Positions 1 to 10,302 of a DNA stretch of 64,000 nucleotides are shown in pieces. Below the pieces are notes generated by a model, which worked only from the letters and a program-made list of their open reading frames with translations, was not told where the DNA came from and ran no database searches. Origin of the DNA: Reticulitermes lucifugus (taxonomy: Eukaryota > Arthropoda > Insecta > Blattodea > Rhinotermitidae); assembly GCA_026260175.1 (NCBI GenBank), contig JAKCWW010000096.1:1-64000 (forward strand), given 5' to 3'. Numbering within the stretch: position 1 is the first letter of the stretch; each line of letters starts with the position of its first letter. Position numbers and translations under genes: made by a program.

Positions 1-34
<34 letters not shown>
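1..34. repeat. (CA)n microsatellite
   Basis: An uninterrupted CA dinucleotide run reaches the left window edge, so its true length is unknown. It lies in the intron that follows the last visible zinc-finger exon. No function is inferred. Confidence 0.97.
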
Positions 35-35
<1 letters not shown>

Positions 36-192
36 TGGCTACATTCTTTTAATGCAGGGCAGGAAGGTGACATATTCACAACTACATTAAATTCTGTGTT
101 TCTCAAGCTATTGTGCTCTTAACTCTGCTAAGAATTTCATTTTTACTTATGATAGAAATTCTCATACTGTATCTTTTCACTACTTAACATAC
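35..192 (-). other. Start of the intron downstream of exon 193-630
   Basis: The donor GTATGT follows the exon directly on the minus strand. The next exon, which should complete the finger begun in exon 193-630, must lie left of position 1. Confidence 0.8.
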
Positions 193-630
193 CTGTATTG
201 CAACTTTAGAGTCAAACATTTCCTTGCACAAAGAGCAGCGATAAAGATGATGAGCATGGATATCCATCAGATGTTTCTGCAGCTCATCAGGTTTGGGGAA
301 AAGTTTCAGACAACTCTGACAACCATATTCTGTAGCAGTGGCCATGAAATGTGTGGCAACATGCTGTTCAAAGGCTTGGTGATCATCTGCACCAGAGAAC
401 TTAGCACCACAGTGTGGGCATGTAACAGCCCCAGTGGAGGCTGGGCTCTTGGAACTGCTTACTCGGCTGTCTTGGTTTGATAACAAGCCTATTATATCAC
501 TGCCACCTCCTAGCAAACCACGAAGTCCACCTGCCTCCTCTAAGTGGGACTTGAGATGTGTCCGGAATGATTCAAAGTCAGGCAGAGCAGCACTGCACTG
601 GTTGCAGAGGAGAGTGCCTGCATGTTCATA
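193..630 (-). CDS. Oaz: Oaz/ZNF423-like zinc-finger protein, fifth visible exon
   Basis: This exon encodes about 146 residues (412-557 of the visible chain) and both borders are in phase 0. It carries fingers CNQC...THLKSH, CPHC...QHVATH (with a longer than usual spacer), CQSC...KHLMDIH and the first half of another, CSLCKEMFDSKVAIQ, which needs the next exon outside the window. The run LKLFPKPDELQKHLMDIH followed by YRCSLCKEMFDSKVAIQ is, as I recall it, among the best conserved stretches of vertebrate ZNF423/ZNF521, and this is the main reason for the orthology call. The donor is CAG|GTATGT. The acceptor is ambiguous: AG ends lie in series, so the exon may begin at 630, 639 or 642, all in frame. 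Family members are nuclear DNA-binding regulators that, in vertebrates, partner EBF factors and BMP-activated SMADs. Confidence 0.93.
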
Positions 631-642
631 CTGATTAACCTG

Positions 643-2116
643 CTGACAGATTAAAATATAAAGAAATTATAACTTTAAATTAAAGGAATACAGACGTCTT
701 CAAAGCTTAGAAAAGACGTGAAGTGCATAAAGTGCATGATACCGCAGACAGCTCAGTCAGTAAAATTATTTTTTAAGAAGTGAATAACTGGACTACCATG
801 AGCACTTCAGTTCTAGGAACCATGTAGCTACCTATCCAGTGTATACTGGATACTAATTCCACGGGATAAGTCGGCTGGAGGATGACAAGTCACCTCCAAC
901 TGTTGCCAAGGTGTGGAGCCTTATTTGCATATCTTATATTCTGTGGTGTTCAGGCAAAGTGGCAACGTCACCAAGACCTCAAAAAATATTTTTAAATTAT
1001 CATATTTATGGAAGTAATTATTAAAATGGCATAAATTCATACATCTACATCTCCTTTCTTCTGTGCAATGAGTAAAATTGTTCTGTTTCCATATTTTATG
1101 CCTCCAAATTTATGCTTTTAATTGTGTTATAAACAAAAAATTATAGTCATAAAAATAATGGTAGCAGGCATGCATTCACCATCGAAGAAGAGGAAGCCAT
1201 AAAAAATTTATCCAATGGGCGGTAAATGACAAAGCAAACTGTTTATACTCAATTTCATGACAGTAATAAAACTCATGACAGAAAATCTGTAAATGTAATG
1301 TGAACTTGCAAAGTAATTATGTGACAATGTTCTCAGATGGTCAATAAGTAATTAATGAACATGATGTTTCGTTCATGACAATCTGATAACTGTGCCAATA
1401 TATATGCTAGCAGGTAGATAAGTATCTAAAACATATAAAAAATTTCAAATTTTTACACAGAAATCACCAATGAATTTAAAAATAGCAGAATTAGTTTTGT
1501 ATGTATATAAGGCACACAGTGTCTTATGGGAACACTGAATATTTGTCTTAAAGTTCCTGATAAAGGTTATGTTTCTAGCATATCGCTGCTTCATTTAAGG
1601 TCAGTTGGAATTTCTATGTTTATTTTGTTAAATATGTATCAGTTAGACAAGAAATCTCAATGCAAAGCTGCAGATCATAGTAAGGTAAATATTTAATGTT
1701 GCATTCATGTATTTAAACCACGAGTTTCTTGTTTACTTTTTCTTGTTTAATTTTACATACATTGATTCAAACCTAAATAATGCTTATCAGTTTTACTACA
1801 AAGGTAAAGTTGTCCCTCTACACAACTCGAAGGCATATAGCAGGAATGTAGTTATAATGCCACTCATTCTTAATCTCAGCACTAGATGATGGATGTGAGT
1901 CTCAATTTTATTTAAATGCACAGTGATCACGTGGCCATTTTAAGTGGGTATGTTCCCACTTTGTGATTGTTTACTGTTATATTCCCAATTTTTTTCTAAG
2001 AAGATAAATATTGGACTGACAAATGATTAACACATTAAATATAAAGTGCAAAGACATTCAGCTAATTAATTTACCGGTATATATGTGTATGTATTACTGC
2101 AAACATGATGCCTTAC
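643..2116 (-). other. Oaz intron between exons 2117-2709 and 193-630
   Basis: The intron is about 1.5 kb, AT rich and bounded by GTAAGG on the 5' side and a CAG acceptor on the 3' side. Apart from the SINE-C tail at about 1801-1895 I recognise nothing in it. Confidence 0.85.
1801..1895 (-). repeat. SINE-C 3' fragment
   Basis: The minus strand matches the 3' part of the SINE-C family seen at 15554-15839. It has the block resembling 'catctagtgccgaggttaag' and the terminal 'gggacaactttac'. Head and body are missing, so this is a 5'-truncated or eroded copy. Confidence 0.65.
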
Positions 2117-2709
2117 CATACTTGATGCAGAAGTTGGAGTGTCAGACATAGCAAGTGATTGTGGCTGTGCAGTTTCCACTGATGCTTTATGTCTCTTTGG
2201 TGGTGATCTATCTTCATGGTGCTGTGAATGTCGATGTGCCTTCTTGCTAAGATCTGTCGGTTTCAGTTGTTCAGGTGCTGGAGAAGATGGTATCATGAGT
2301 CCCCCAGCAGCACTGCTGGATCCATGTATCAGTACATAATGCTCGGCAAACAAAGGGGCTGATGGAAATGACAGAGAGCACTGAACACAGAACAGACCAG
2401 CACCAGGGGTACCTCCAACTGCTTCATTATGGTGGTCCTTGCTTCCAGCCCCCAGGTTGTTAGGACTCATCAGCCCATGCACTGCAACAGCATGTTTCTG
2501 AAGACCTTGGACGGTACCAAACCTCATAGTGCACAGGTCGCAAGAATAAGGCATAAGGGTTGTTGAAGTCACGGTGTGGTTATTGCTTGAACTGCTCCCA
2601 CCTTCATTTGGTGAGGTCAGCAGACGGTGGGGTGTCAGGCTGGGACTAGGGCTTGCCTGATGATGTGAGAGACTGGCAAAGTCTCGCAGCTCACCATTAA
2701 GTATCGAAC
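2117..2709 (-). CDS. Oaz: Oaz/ZNF423-like zinc-finger protein, fourth visible exon
   Basis: The exon is 593 nt. It enters by completing a split glycine codon (intron phase 1) and leaves in phase 0 at ATG|GTAAGG. It encodes residues about 215-411. A Ser/Pro/His-rich stretch (ASPSPSLTPHR) precedes two C2H2 fingers, CDLCTMRFGTVQGLQKHAVAVH and CVQCSLSFPSAPLFAEHYVLIH, which correspond by order and pattern to the 'FHCNYC... / FFCNQC...' pair of vertebrate ZNF423. The tail is finger-free and has two notable motifs: PTDLSKK, which fits the PxDLS consensus for the CtBP corepressor, and the basic SPPKRHK, a plausible nuclear localisation signal. The acceptor is TATAG|GT. No stop codon interrupts the frame. 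Confidence 0.93.
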
Positions 2710-3325
2710 CTATACAGAGCAAACAAGAGCAAAGAAATGTGAATTGCTGATGCAAAAGTAACCTGCATTTTATATTTTTAATTTTGTAATTTGTATTTGG
2801 GAGCCAGAAAGAGACACTGAATGCACAGACTAAGATCTGGATTTTCGTTGATTCTAGTAACTGGTTGTATGGTCCACAGATTTTTTCCGAATAATTACAT
2901 TGTGGGACTGATAATTGTCTACGGTAATATTTACCCAGAAACTCAAAATGTTTCGTTTTTGTACATCAATGAATTGACAAATTCACAGCAGTGAAAAACA
3001 TGTTTAGGTAAGTTAAACAGCACTGTCTACACTGTCTGTCTTTCTAGAGAAGAAAACTTTAAAATTTTCCCTTAAATTTTCAATAGGAAATTCACTAGTA
3101 CGGTATTTATTCCCCTATTTGCTTTCACTGCTAATGCTTACAAAATAAAAAATCATAGCTTCAAGCTGATCCACATGGAGTGAAGTTACCTAATATGATA
3201 CAGAATTGCTACCATGAAACTTACACTGCTCACACCCAAATCACACTAGACAATTTCAAGCACTTCAAGTATAAGGCTGGCAGTGAATTGGATCCCATGT
3301 TCTGTTTAGCTGTAGGAATGCTCAC
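2710..3325 (-). other. Oaz intron between exons 3326-3545 and 2117-2709
   Basis: A short phase-1 intron of 616 bp with donor GTGAGC and acceptor TATAG. I see no repeats or other features in it. Confidence 0.88.
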
Positions 3326-3545
3326 CGTGCATTGCCTGGACGTGCAACTGCAGGGCTTCCATGGTGGTGAAACTGTCCTTAGTGCAGTAGATGCAGGCCA
3401 GTTTTGGGGTTGGGAACGGTAATGGTCGGGATGGAGACCTGGCGAGAGGGGAATCCCCCAGCATGAGGCCCCCTAGCAGCCCTCTACTGATAGGAACCGG
3501 GGGTGAACCACCTGTCTCCACATTGTGCTGCGTCATCATATGGCC
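3326..3545 (-). CDS. Oaz: Oaz/ZNF423-like zinc-finger protein, third visible exon
   Basis: A 220-nt exon entering in phase 0 after TTCTAG and leaving in phase 1 at CACG|GTGAGC. Its first residues, GHMMTQH, supply the two histidines of a finger whose cysteines are in the preceding exon (CLQC...EELQ|GHMMTQH). The C-x2-C-x12-H-x4-H spacing comes out exactly, which confirms the junction. A Gly/Pro/Leu linker follows, then one finger, CIYCTKDSFTTMEALQLHVQAMH, of the same unusual C-x2-C-x13-H-x4-H type as the ZNF423 'CPYCSKRDF...' finger. Confidence 0.93.
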
Positions 3546-6500
3546 CTAGAAACCACAAGATCTCGTTTCGGTTGGCAGTAAACTTATTATGAGTACTAGG
3601 AATCAAAAGTATCATCAATAAGTAATCTAATCGTCCCTATGTCACTGAAATAATCAGAGTGATTAAACGAAGGCGCACCTGAAGTTGTAATGAAGTTTAA
3701 TTTCACAATTCAGGCTACTTAATAAGGCCATGTTATACAAATGTGCCCTAATACTAGTAGGGCAGGTGAAATGTCACTATATGAGTGTGGAATTTGACAA
3801 TAAGTTAGCAAGGTCTACAACTCTTACACCAATTCACGATAGGCCTTATCAAAACCTTTATTACCAAATACTCCTTAAAAGCTCAATAATCTAAATATGT
3901 CAGCTCCTATATTTCGGGATCTGGGTGTTGAATCCATAAGTGTCCTCCACGCAAGGTTCTGATTTAGCCACAAAATATGCTATAATTCCAGACTCTAAAC
4001 ATAAAAACATAAACAACCATAAATGTGTTGTGATATACAAACTGAAGTAAAGACTTGAAAAAAAGACGTTGTTACTGCGGTAATCCTTTCGATTAACATA
4101 AGACTGACGATAACAAAACGCTTTAAAAACAGTAATATATTTCGTATAACAGGTCAGGAAATTATAAAAGCTTCAACACAAAAAATAATTTATTTTCTTC
4201 AAGTGACTATGAATATCTTAGGACATATATTTGTGAGTGCAGTACACCTTTCGTAAAATTAGTTAACTGCACACGGTATAGACCATTTCGGAAATGGCTT
4301 TAGTTGATTTAACTGTTCTTATAAAGAAGATTATGTCTGCTCAGTCTGTCAGGTCCGCCCAAACCGTAGCACGCAGGCAATATATTACTCGCGACATAGT
4401 GTTACGTCGCCCACGTAGACATTTTAAATGAGAAAATGTATTTTTATCCTTTCCCTGGCAAGACCGAGATAGAACGCTGGAACAATTTTGAAAATTAAGG
4501 AGCAGTTTATTTATGGAGACATATCATACGCTATTAATCCATTTTATAAAAATGTGCTAAAATAGCGACAACATAGCCTAGTTTGTGAATTGAATTTTTG
4601 GTCAATTTTAGGTACTCTCGCATAAATAGCGAAAAGCGCCTATTAGCTTCGTCATGTCTGTCCGTCTGTCTGTCCACATGTCAGTGCGGCTCTCACTGGA
4701 CGGATATACGCTAAATTTGATATTCGTAATTATCACGAAAATCTGTCGAAAAATCCCAAATTTGTTTCAAATCGGACAGAAATATCGGGTACTTCGCATG
4801 AAGTGCTAAGTACTTTTATAATATTGACAGTAGTACGAAATATTTTGTAGCTCAAAAACAGTACAAAGGGAACCGATTCTTACATTTCCATGGCAACACT
4901 CAACGGTTTTACATTGCTGACAGCTACTTTTTGGCTAAAACAATTCACAGGGAAAGTAATTTTGCATTTTCATAGCAACAATCATTATGCGAACGCGCCA
5001 CAATATTACGTTATACATACATTGCCTACCTTGTTCCTGTAATTATCAGTATAATTCTTTGTCACATGCTGTATAGAAAGATACACAGGTAAAACTGCAC
5101 ATGTAGTTAGAAGTTTCTTCATGTTGTGCATTGAACTTCATGTTGCCCGCACGCAAACCAAATTTTGCCGAAGTTGCCAGCACCACAGGCCTGGTCTAAA
5201 TCAAATACAGCCGTGTTACATAGGCAACTTCTTCAGCTCATTAGTTAAGCGGGTTTGTCTCGTCACTTGCATCAGGCGCTGAAAGTGGCCGACAAAGGGA
5301 ACCACTGCACTAAAGTGGGCAGCTGGTGAAGACTGAACGTACTAGAAACTGGTATCGGAAGACTGATTACACCAATTAATATTTAGCTTTACATCATTAG
5401 ATTATTTATAGTCTGAAGTCTGCGTCACTTAATACACGCGACGCTTCGGGAAAGGGTTTTCCTTCCGCCTTCAGGTGATTTGTTATCACAAGCTACTGAA
5501 CTTGTTGTTGTTGTTCTTGTTCTTGTTTTAAGATTAATCACGACGACTGAGATCGAACTACAGTCGACGCAAGAGCGTCTGGGCCGCTACAGGAGTGTCC
5601 TCAGATTTTCGCCCCCTAGTAAATTTTGATAAAGATTCAGGTCTTCTCGGATACGATGCCACATAAATTGGTAACAGCCACAGACGTTTCGAAGAAGCTT
5701 GCTGCTTTATCTCGAGTGCATGAGTAGTTGCAGGACTTCTTGCTGCCTAAAGATGGCAGCAGTAGATTCCGCCGAAAATTCGATAACTGCCGCCAATCGA
5801 TATGGCCTCATACATTAGGGTATTTGAATCTTCATTATCACCGCTGTGAGAACCTCAAATCTCGCAAGGTTTGGTAACCTAACGTAGGAACCCCATGACT
5901 ATAGGCTGGTTACAAGTTTTAGCTATTACATAAAAGTGTTGGTAAGAAATAAAGGACTGAACTCACACCACTGTTAAAAGTAAACAAAGAAGTTTCGTTT
6001 CATACCCTAGTCAAATTCATATTTGCTCCATTTGTTGTCACGCACACATCAAGACGATACTCGTCTTCGTGCCAAACACTTTGCAACAAAGGCTATTCAC
6101 TGCTTCTAGTCGCTGTTCTTGTACTTACCTTTCAGTTGCTCAGGATTAGAGACACTGGCAGAAGTTACTCATCTTTCATAAGGCATCAGCACAAAGTCAA
6201 TGGCTTTAATTATATTATTTATAATTACATACACTTTTTCTTATTAAAACTTTCGTTTTTAATTTAAATAAATTTTATTTGGTTTTCTGTCTTGGGCTTT
6301 GCTCTTGTGTCGTTGTTCTTTGTTCTATGTTCTTGTATACTCGTGTTGACTTCGTAAAGGACCATTACGTTGCTGAGTCAACATGTAAATAAATAAATAT
6401 AGAATTGCATTAAACTGAATTACTACAATATAAGATGCAGTACTTTGCAGACATAAAAGGCACCACGTAAGCGACGAGAAGTTCAAAGTTTAGTTGCTTT

Positions 6501-7115
6501 GATTAATGCATAAGTGTAACAAAAGAGGGATGTCAACTACCAAGCAAGGAACTTAATCCTGCTCTTCCGATATGCCTCTAAGCTAGTGAATATAGGATTT
6601 GTCTGTTGAGAAAACATGTAGAAAATTGCAATTATCATAACCTTCAAAATTTCCAACAAAAAATTAAAACTCTACAAGAGTTATACGATACGAGGAGACA
6701 GCTATGGAGAGTTAGGAGATGCTCTATTCTTGTGTGTCCCATTCAAAGACCCGTGGATTACAAGTGCCTGTCCGAACATCACACTTTGTGCTATATGTGC
6801 GTTTTACAACAGCTGTAAAATTTTCTGTTTTATTACTTCTTTCGTATATGTCAGTTGGTGTTGATATTTATTACTTTGTTTCTTACGTCCCGTGTCTGAA
6901 TTAGTTATGCCAAATAAAGGTGGCAGGACACACTTCGTTTTTATTCTACACAATGGTGTCAATTTATGTCGTAAATATCGTTTGTACTGAGCAAGATCAG
7001 ACAAAACTCGCTGCTACCTTGCCCGCCCGCGTAGTAGCAAATTTGGGGACTACGGCTGTGATCAGTCTAGGCTTGTAAATCATCCTCGTATGGATCCGTG
7101 GAAGCGCGATCTCAC
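3546..7115 (-). other. Oaz intron between exons 7116-7392 and 3326-3545
   Basis: A 3.6-kb phase-0 intron with donor GTGAGA and acceptor TTCTAG. It contains only weakly repeat-like sequence: a 'gtctgtc' run near 4657-4676 and a 'gacgtttcgaagaagc' stretch near 5684 like those in other dispersed repeats of the window. I see no gene or convincing element boundary. Confidence 0.8.
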
Positions 7116-7392
7116 CTGCAGTTCTTCGGGCTTCCGGAAAGATTCGCCACACTGCAGACAGCGGAAGGAAGGGCAGGCTACTCCAGGACTCGGCGTGTTA
7201 TTGCTGCTAGCGCGGCTGCTATTGCTGTTGTTGTGGCCATTCTGTTGCTGCTGCTGCTGCTGCTGCTGGTCTTTCTTGTGGTTCTGCATGTGCGAGGTAA
7301 GGGCCGCCGCTGTGTTGTAACCCCTGTTGCACACTGTGCACTGGAATGGCTTCTGGTTGTCGTGCGTCTTCATGTGAATCTTCAGATGGTCA
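7116..7392 (-). CDS. Oaz: Oaz/ZNF423-like zinc-finger protein, second visible exon
   Basis: A 277-nt exon. Its first base completes a serine codon split by a phase-2 intron, and it ends in phase 0 at CTGCAG|GTGAGA. The start, [11 protein letters not shown], finishes the finger begun in exon 24435-24577 ([21 protein letters not shown]). A complete finger [21 protein letters not shown] follows, then a low-complexity linker with nine glutamines and an Asn/Ser-rich run, then [15 protein letters not shown], which is completed in the next exon. Fingers in the same order form the N-terminal DNA-binding block of ZNF423/ZNF521. The upstream neighbour exon is 17 kb away. Confidence 0.94.
7242..7268 (-). 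repeat. Polyglutamine (CAG)n tract inside an Oaz exon
   Basis: Nine glutamine codons (eight CAG, one CAA, read on the minus strand) sit in the linker after the TSHMQNH finger. The near-pure CAG run is likely to vary in length between individuals. It is not part of a finger. Confidence 0.9.
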
Positions 7393-9537
7393 CTGCAATA
7401 AACAAGCAATTTGTACACCTCGAAGTCCTGAGTAAATATTTAAAGCCATTTTATGCTCTGTAGACAGAACAGTCCATATTCCATTTTAATGCAGCCTAGT
7501 GTTTCCCGTCAGTCTAACCACAAATAAAAATCAAATATCAATATTCTCATCTACGTAAGGCAAATTATAAGCGCAATCGGAGCAACTTCCTAGATATTAC
7601 GATATTTCCTTAAACAAGAAAAGCGAGAAGTTACTGGACGTTCGTACTGTAGAGCGCACTATCAACGCGAAATGAAGTGAGGGGAAGGAGAACATGTTGA
7701 TCACTATGTCGGAAGTTTTTTGTTGCACTTTGTTGCACCAACATTCAGAACTATCACTGCGGGTGGCCGACGACTGCCTTCTTCCTAAACGGCAGTATCT
7801 GAATTTGGTCCGGCGCAATAATTTTAGTTTCGCCTCCGTTCATAGCCATCTATTTCATTTGTTGCGTTACGTGTACAGAGACTTTACACTTTTGTAATTC
7901 AAAGCTTCTATCTGCTCCTGTTTCTGTCCAGGCCCTTCCAAACACATACAATTATACAGCGCAGTACAGATATGTAACGTCCTGATCGCACGATACATTA
8001 AACTAATACTGCATATACTGTGCAACTGTCGTAAGTCGAATTCGAGATTGAAGTTTGAGAGAGGGTTCTGCAAATACTTGAGCACAATATACAAATTAAT
8101 TGTGTGTCTGTGAACGTAGCCAATTTTGTTCGGCGAATAGACACAAAATCTCAAATTTTGGTTTTGAAAGTTATAAAACATTATAGTCTGGTAGATGGTT
8201 ACCCTGAAGAGCAAGGTAGAATGTTTCTCCCAACCCTCCGTACACCGCATAAAAATGGACTGCTTTCATTAATTAGATATTCTACTTTATTCGACAGAAG
8301 TCTTCTTGTCCAATCTCAGCTAGTTGTTACAGTGGTCAAGTTCTGCCGATACTGAAAGTTCGTGAAGGTGTATATCGGCACATACTTTGCTATTCATAGT
8401 CTGCTCTGCACTCCAAAGTTGTCACCACGTTCGTGACGTTGTTGTAACAAAAGAACAGGCCCATTGGTAGCCACTACTGTCACTATTATTACTTCAATCT
8501 TTTCCACTGCACGTGACGTCCTAACATAGGTTTACTCCAAAACTGAACATAACGTTTAGTATAACTGCACGTGTAGGGACCGACTATCCTCAATATTCAG
8601 GTACAATACACTGACACAAAATTAGTGAAATCATATTGCGCAATATATGTGAGCATGTATGGAGAGGGGGGGAGGGGCCTTAAGGGTGGAGAGACTTGAA
8701 ACACACGCCCACATACTGAGAAGTTTTCTCTGAGGATTAAGTTGCACAGACCATGCTCCAGTGATGAATAGATGCGATGTACAGCGACAAAACGACAATG
8801 TCTTACAACACCTGTCTCCTCTTTCAGCAGTTTTCACAGGTTCGTTACTGACGGAAAAGCAAACAATAAGCAAAAAAAATTCTACGTAAACAAACACGCA
8901 CTCATCTACATCTTGCTACACGTTACATAGAAACAAGAACAAGATGAGGCAATAATGTAAGCTTTAAGATAAATAATATTTCTCCCAAAAACTTACTTTT
9001 CGAGTCACTTCATACAGATAAAGTACACGCATTACTTACGTGGGCTGACTTTCAATTTCATGAACACAATTCAGTCAAAACCTCAAACACAAAGCACCTT
9101 GTCATGTGTTCGAAATAGTGCTGTGATAATATGCATGTGGAGGTAACTTATGGCTCTAACACACGCTACATCATCTTAACACAAAATTCTAACCAATCAA
9201 GTGACTGTCGTATAGATCAAGTAATTTAAAAATAGTCGATTTGATTGCCAAGTGGAATATTAATTCATTAGCCGAATAATCTCAATTTAGCTTCAAAGTA
9301 TAGAATACATTTTATATTTTTAATTTACAGCTTCAGAATATTTCGAGAAACCCTCGGTTGCTTGTGGCTGTCTAAACGCTTTAACTGTTCTTGAATTCTA
9401 AACTCCTCATAAAGTTACTGATTTTGTCTTACAACTTTCTTTGTCTGTAACGTTGGATAACAATGACTCCATGCAATACAGAATCCAAGTATTTTACGTT
9501 GCGATGGATTTTTAAACATTGCTAACTTCATGCAGCA

Positions 9538-10302
9538 CTGAAAGCACAAAAATAGGCTGAAGTAAAGAAAAAGTGCATGAAAATGTTTCCTACATAAGGA
9601 AAAAGATGTCCCCAAGACATATAATACATGATTTTAAATTCAAAGGAGTTGACAGCTTCACATACTTGGGATCAGTTCTAGCTAACGGAAATAAAATGTG
9701 GACAGACATTCATCCTAACACTATGAAAGTACACCGCGCATACTCAGCACAAAAGGAAATTTCAGGTTGAAAATGTTGTCCCGAAATACTAAATTAAAAA
9801 TTTATAAAATGTTAATACGATCCATCCTAAGCTACGGCGCAGAAGCCTGGACAATAACTTCAGAAGAAATGAATGGTCTTAGGGTATTCGAGAGGAATAT
9901 TGTAATAAAAATTTATGGTGACATAAAAGAAGAAGAAACCTGGGGGATGAGAACAAATAAGGACATACAGAATATATTACACGGGGCAGACGTAAAATTT
10001 ATAAAATCGCTCAGGTAAGGACGGAATTGACATACTGAAAGGATGAATAAAGAAAGAATGTCAAAAAGTAGTGACAGCCAGAATGGAAGAAACGAGGAGA
10101 AGCGGAAGACCACGGAAAGGATGGATTGATGAGGTTGAAGAGGATTTGAAGATAACGGGTATAAGAAATTGGCATGCAGTGGCCAGAGACCGGAAGGAGT
10201 GGAAGGGGATTGTAGTGGAAGCCAAGGTCCACAACGGACTGCAGAGATTGAGGAGGAGTAGGAGGAGGAGGAAGAGAAGGACAAGAAGAAGAGGAAGAAG
10301 AA
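9538..10302 (+). mobile_element. 5'-truncated LINE (reverse transcriptase C-terminus)
   Basis: Plus-strand frames read as the C-terminal part of an RTE/BovB- or Jockey-like non-LTR reverse transcriptase: FTYLGSVLANGNKMW, then KIYKMLIRSILSYGAEAWTI, LRVFERNIVIKIYG, and finally RRSGRPRKGWIDEVEEDLK with RNWHAVARDRKEWKGIVVEAK. The frames are shifted against each other, so this copy is dead. It is flanked by a perfect 15-bp direct repeat, taacttcatgcagca, at 9523-9537 and 10303-10317, the target-site duplication. The 3' end is a GGA/GAA-rich tail (about 10246-10302). Only the last fifth or so of a full-length element is present. Confidence 0.92.

Noticed and set aside
4620-4800. Dispersed-repeat-like sequence with a gtctgtc run followed by conserved-looking text
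   Set aside because: It resembles old insect transposon sequence but has no partner copy, ends or coding match in the window.
7098-7463. A 121-codon plus-strand frame rich in Leu/Val opposite a zinc-finger exon
   Set aside because: It is the antisense shadow of the CAG tract and linker of exon 7116-7392. The minus strand carries the conserved fingers and the splice sites.
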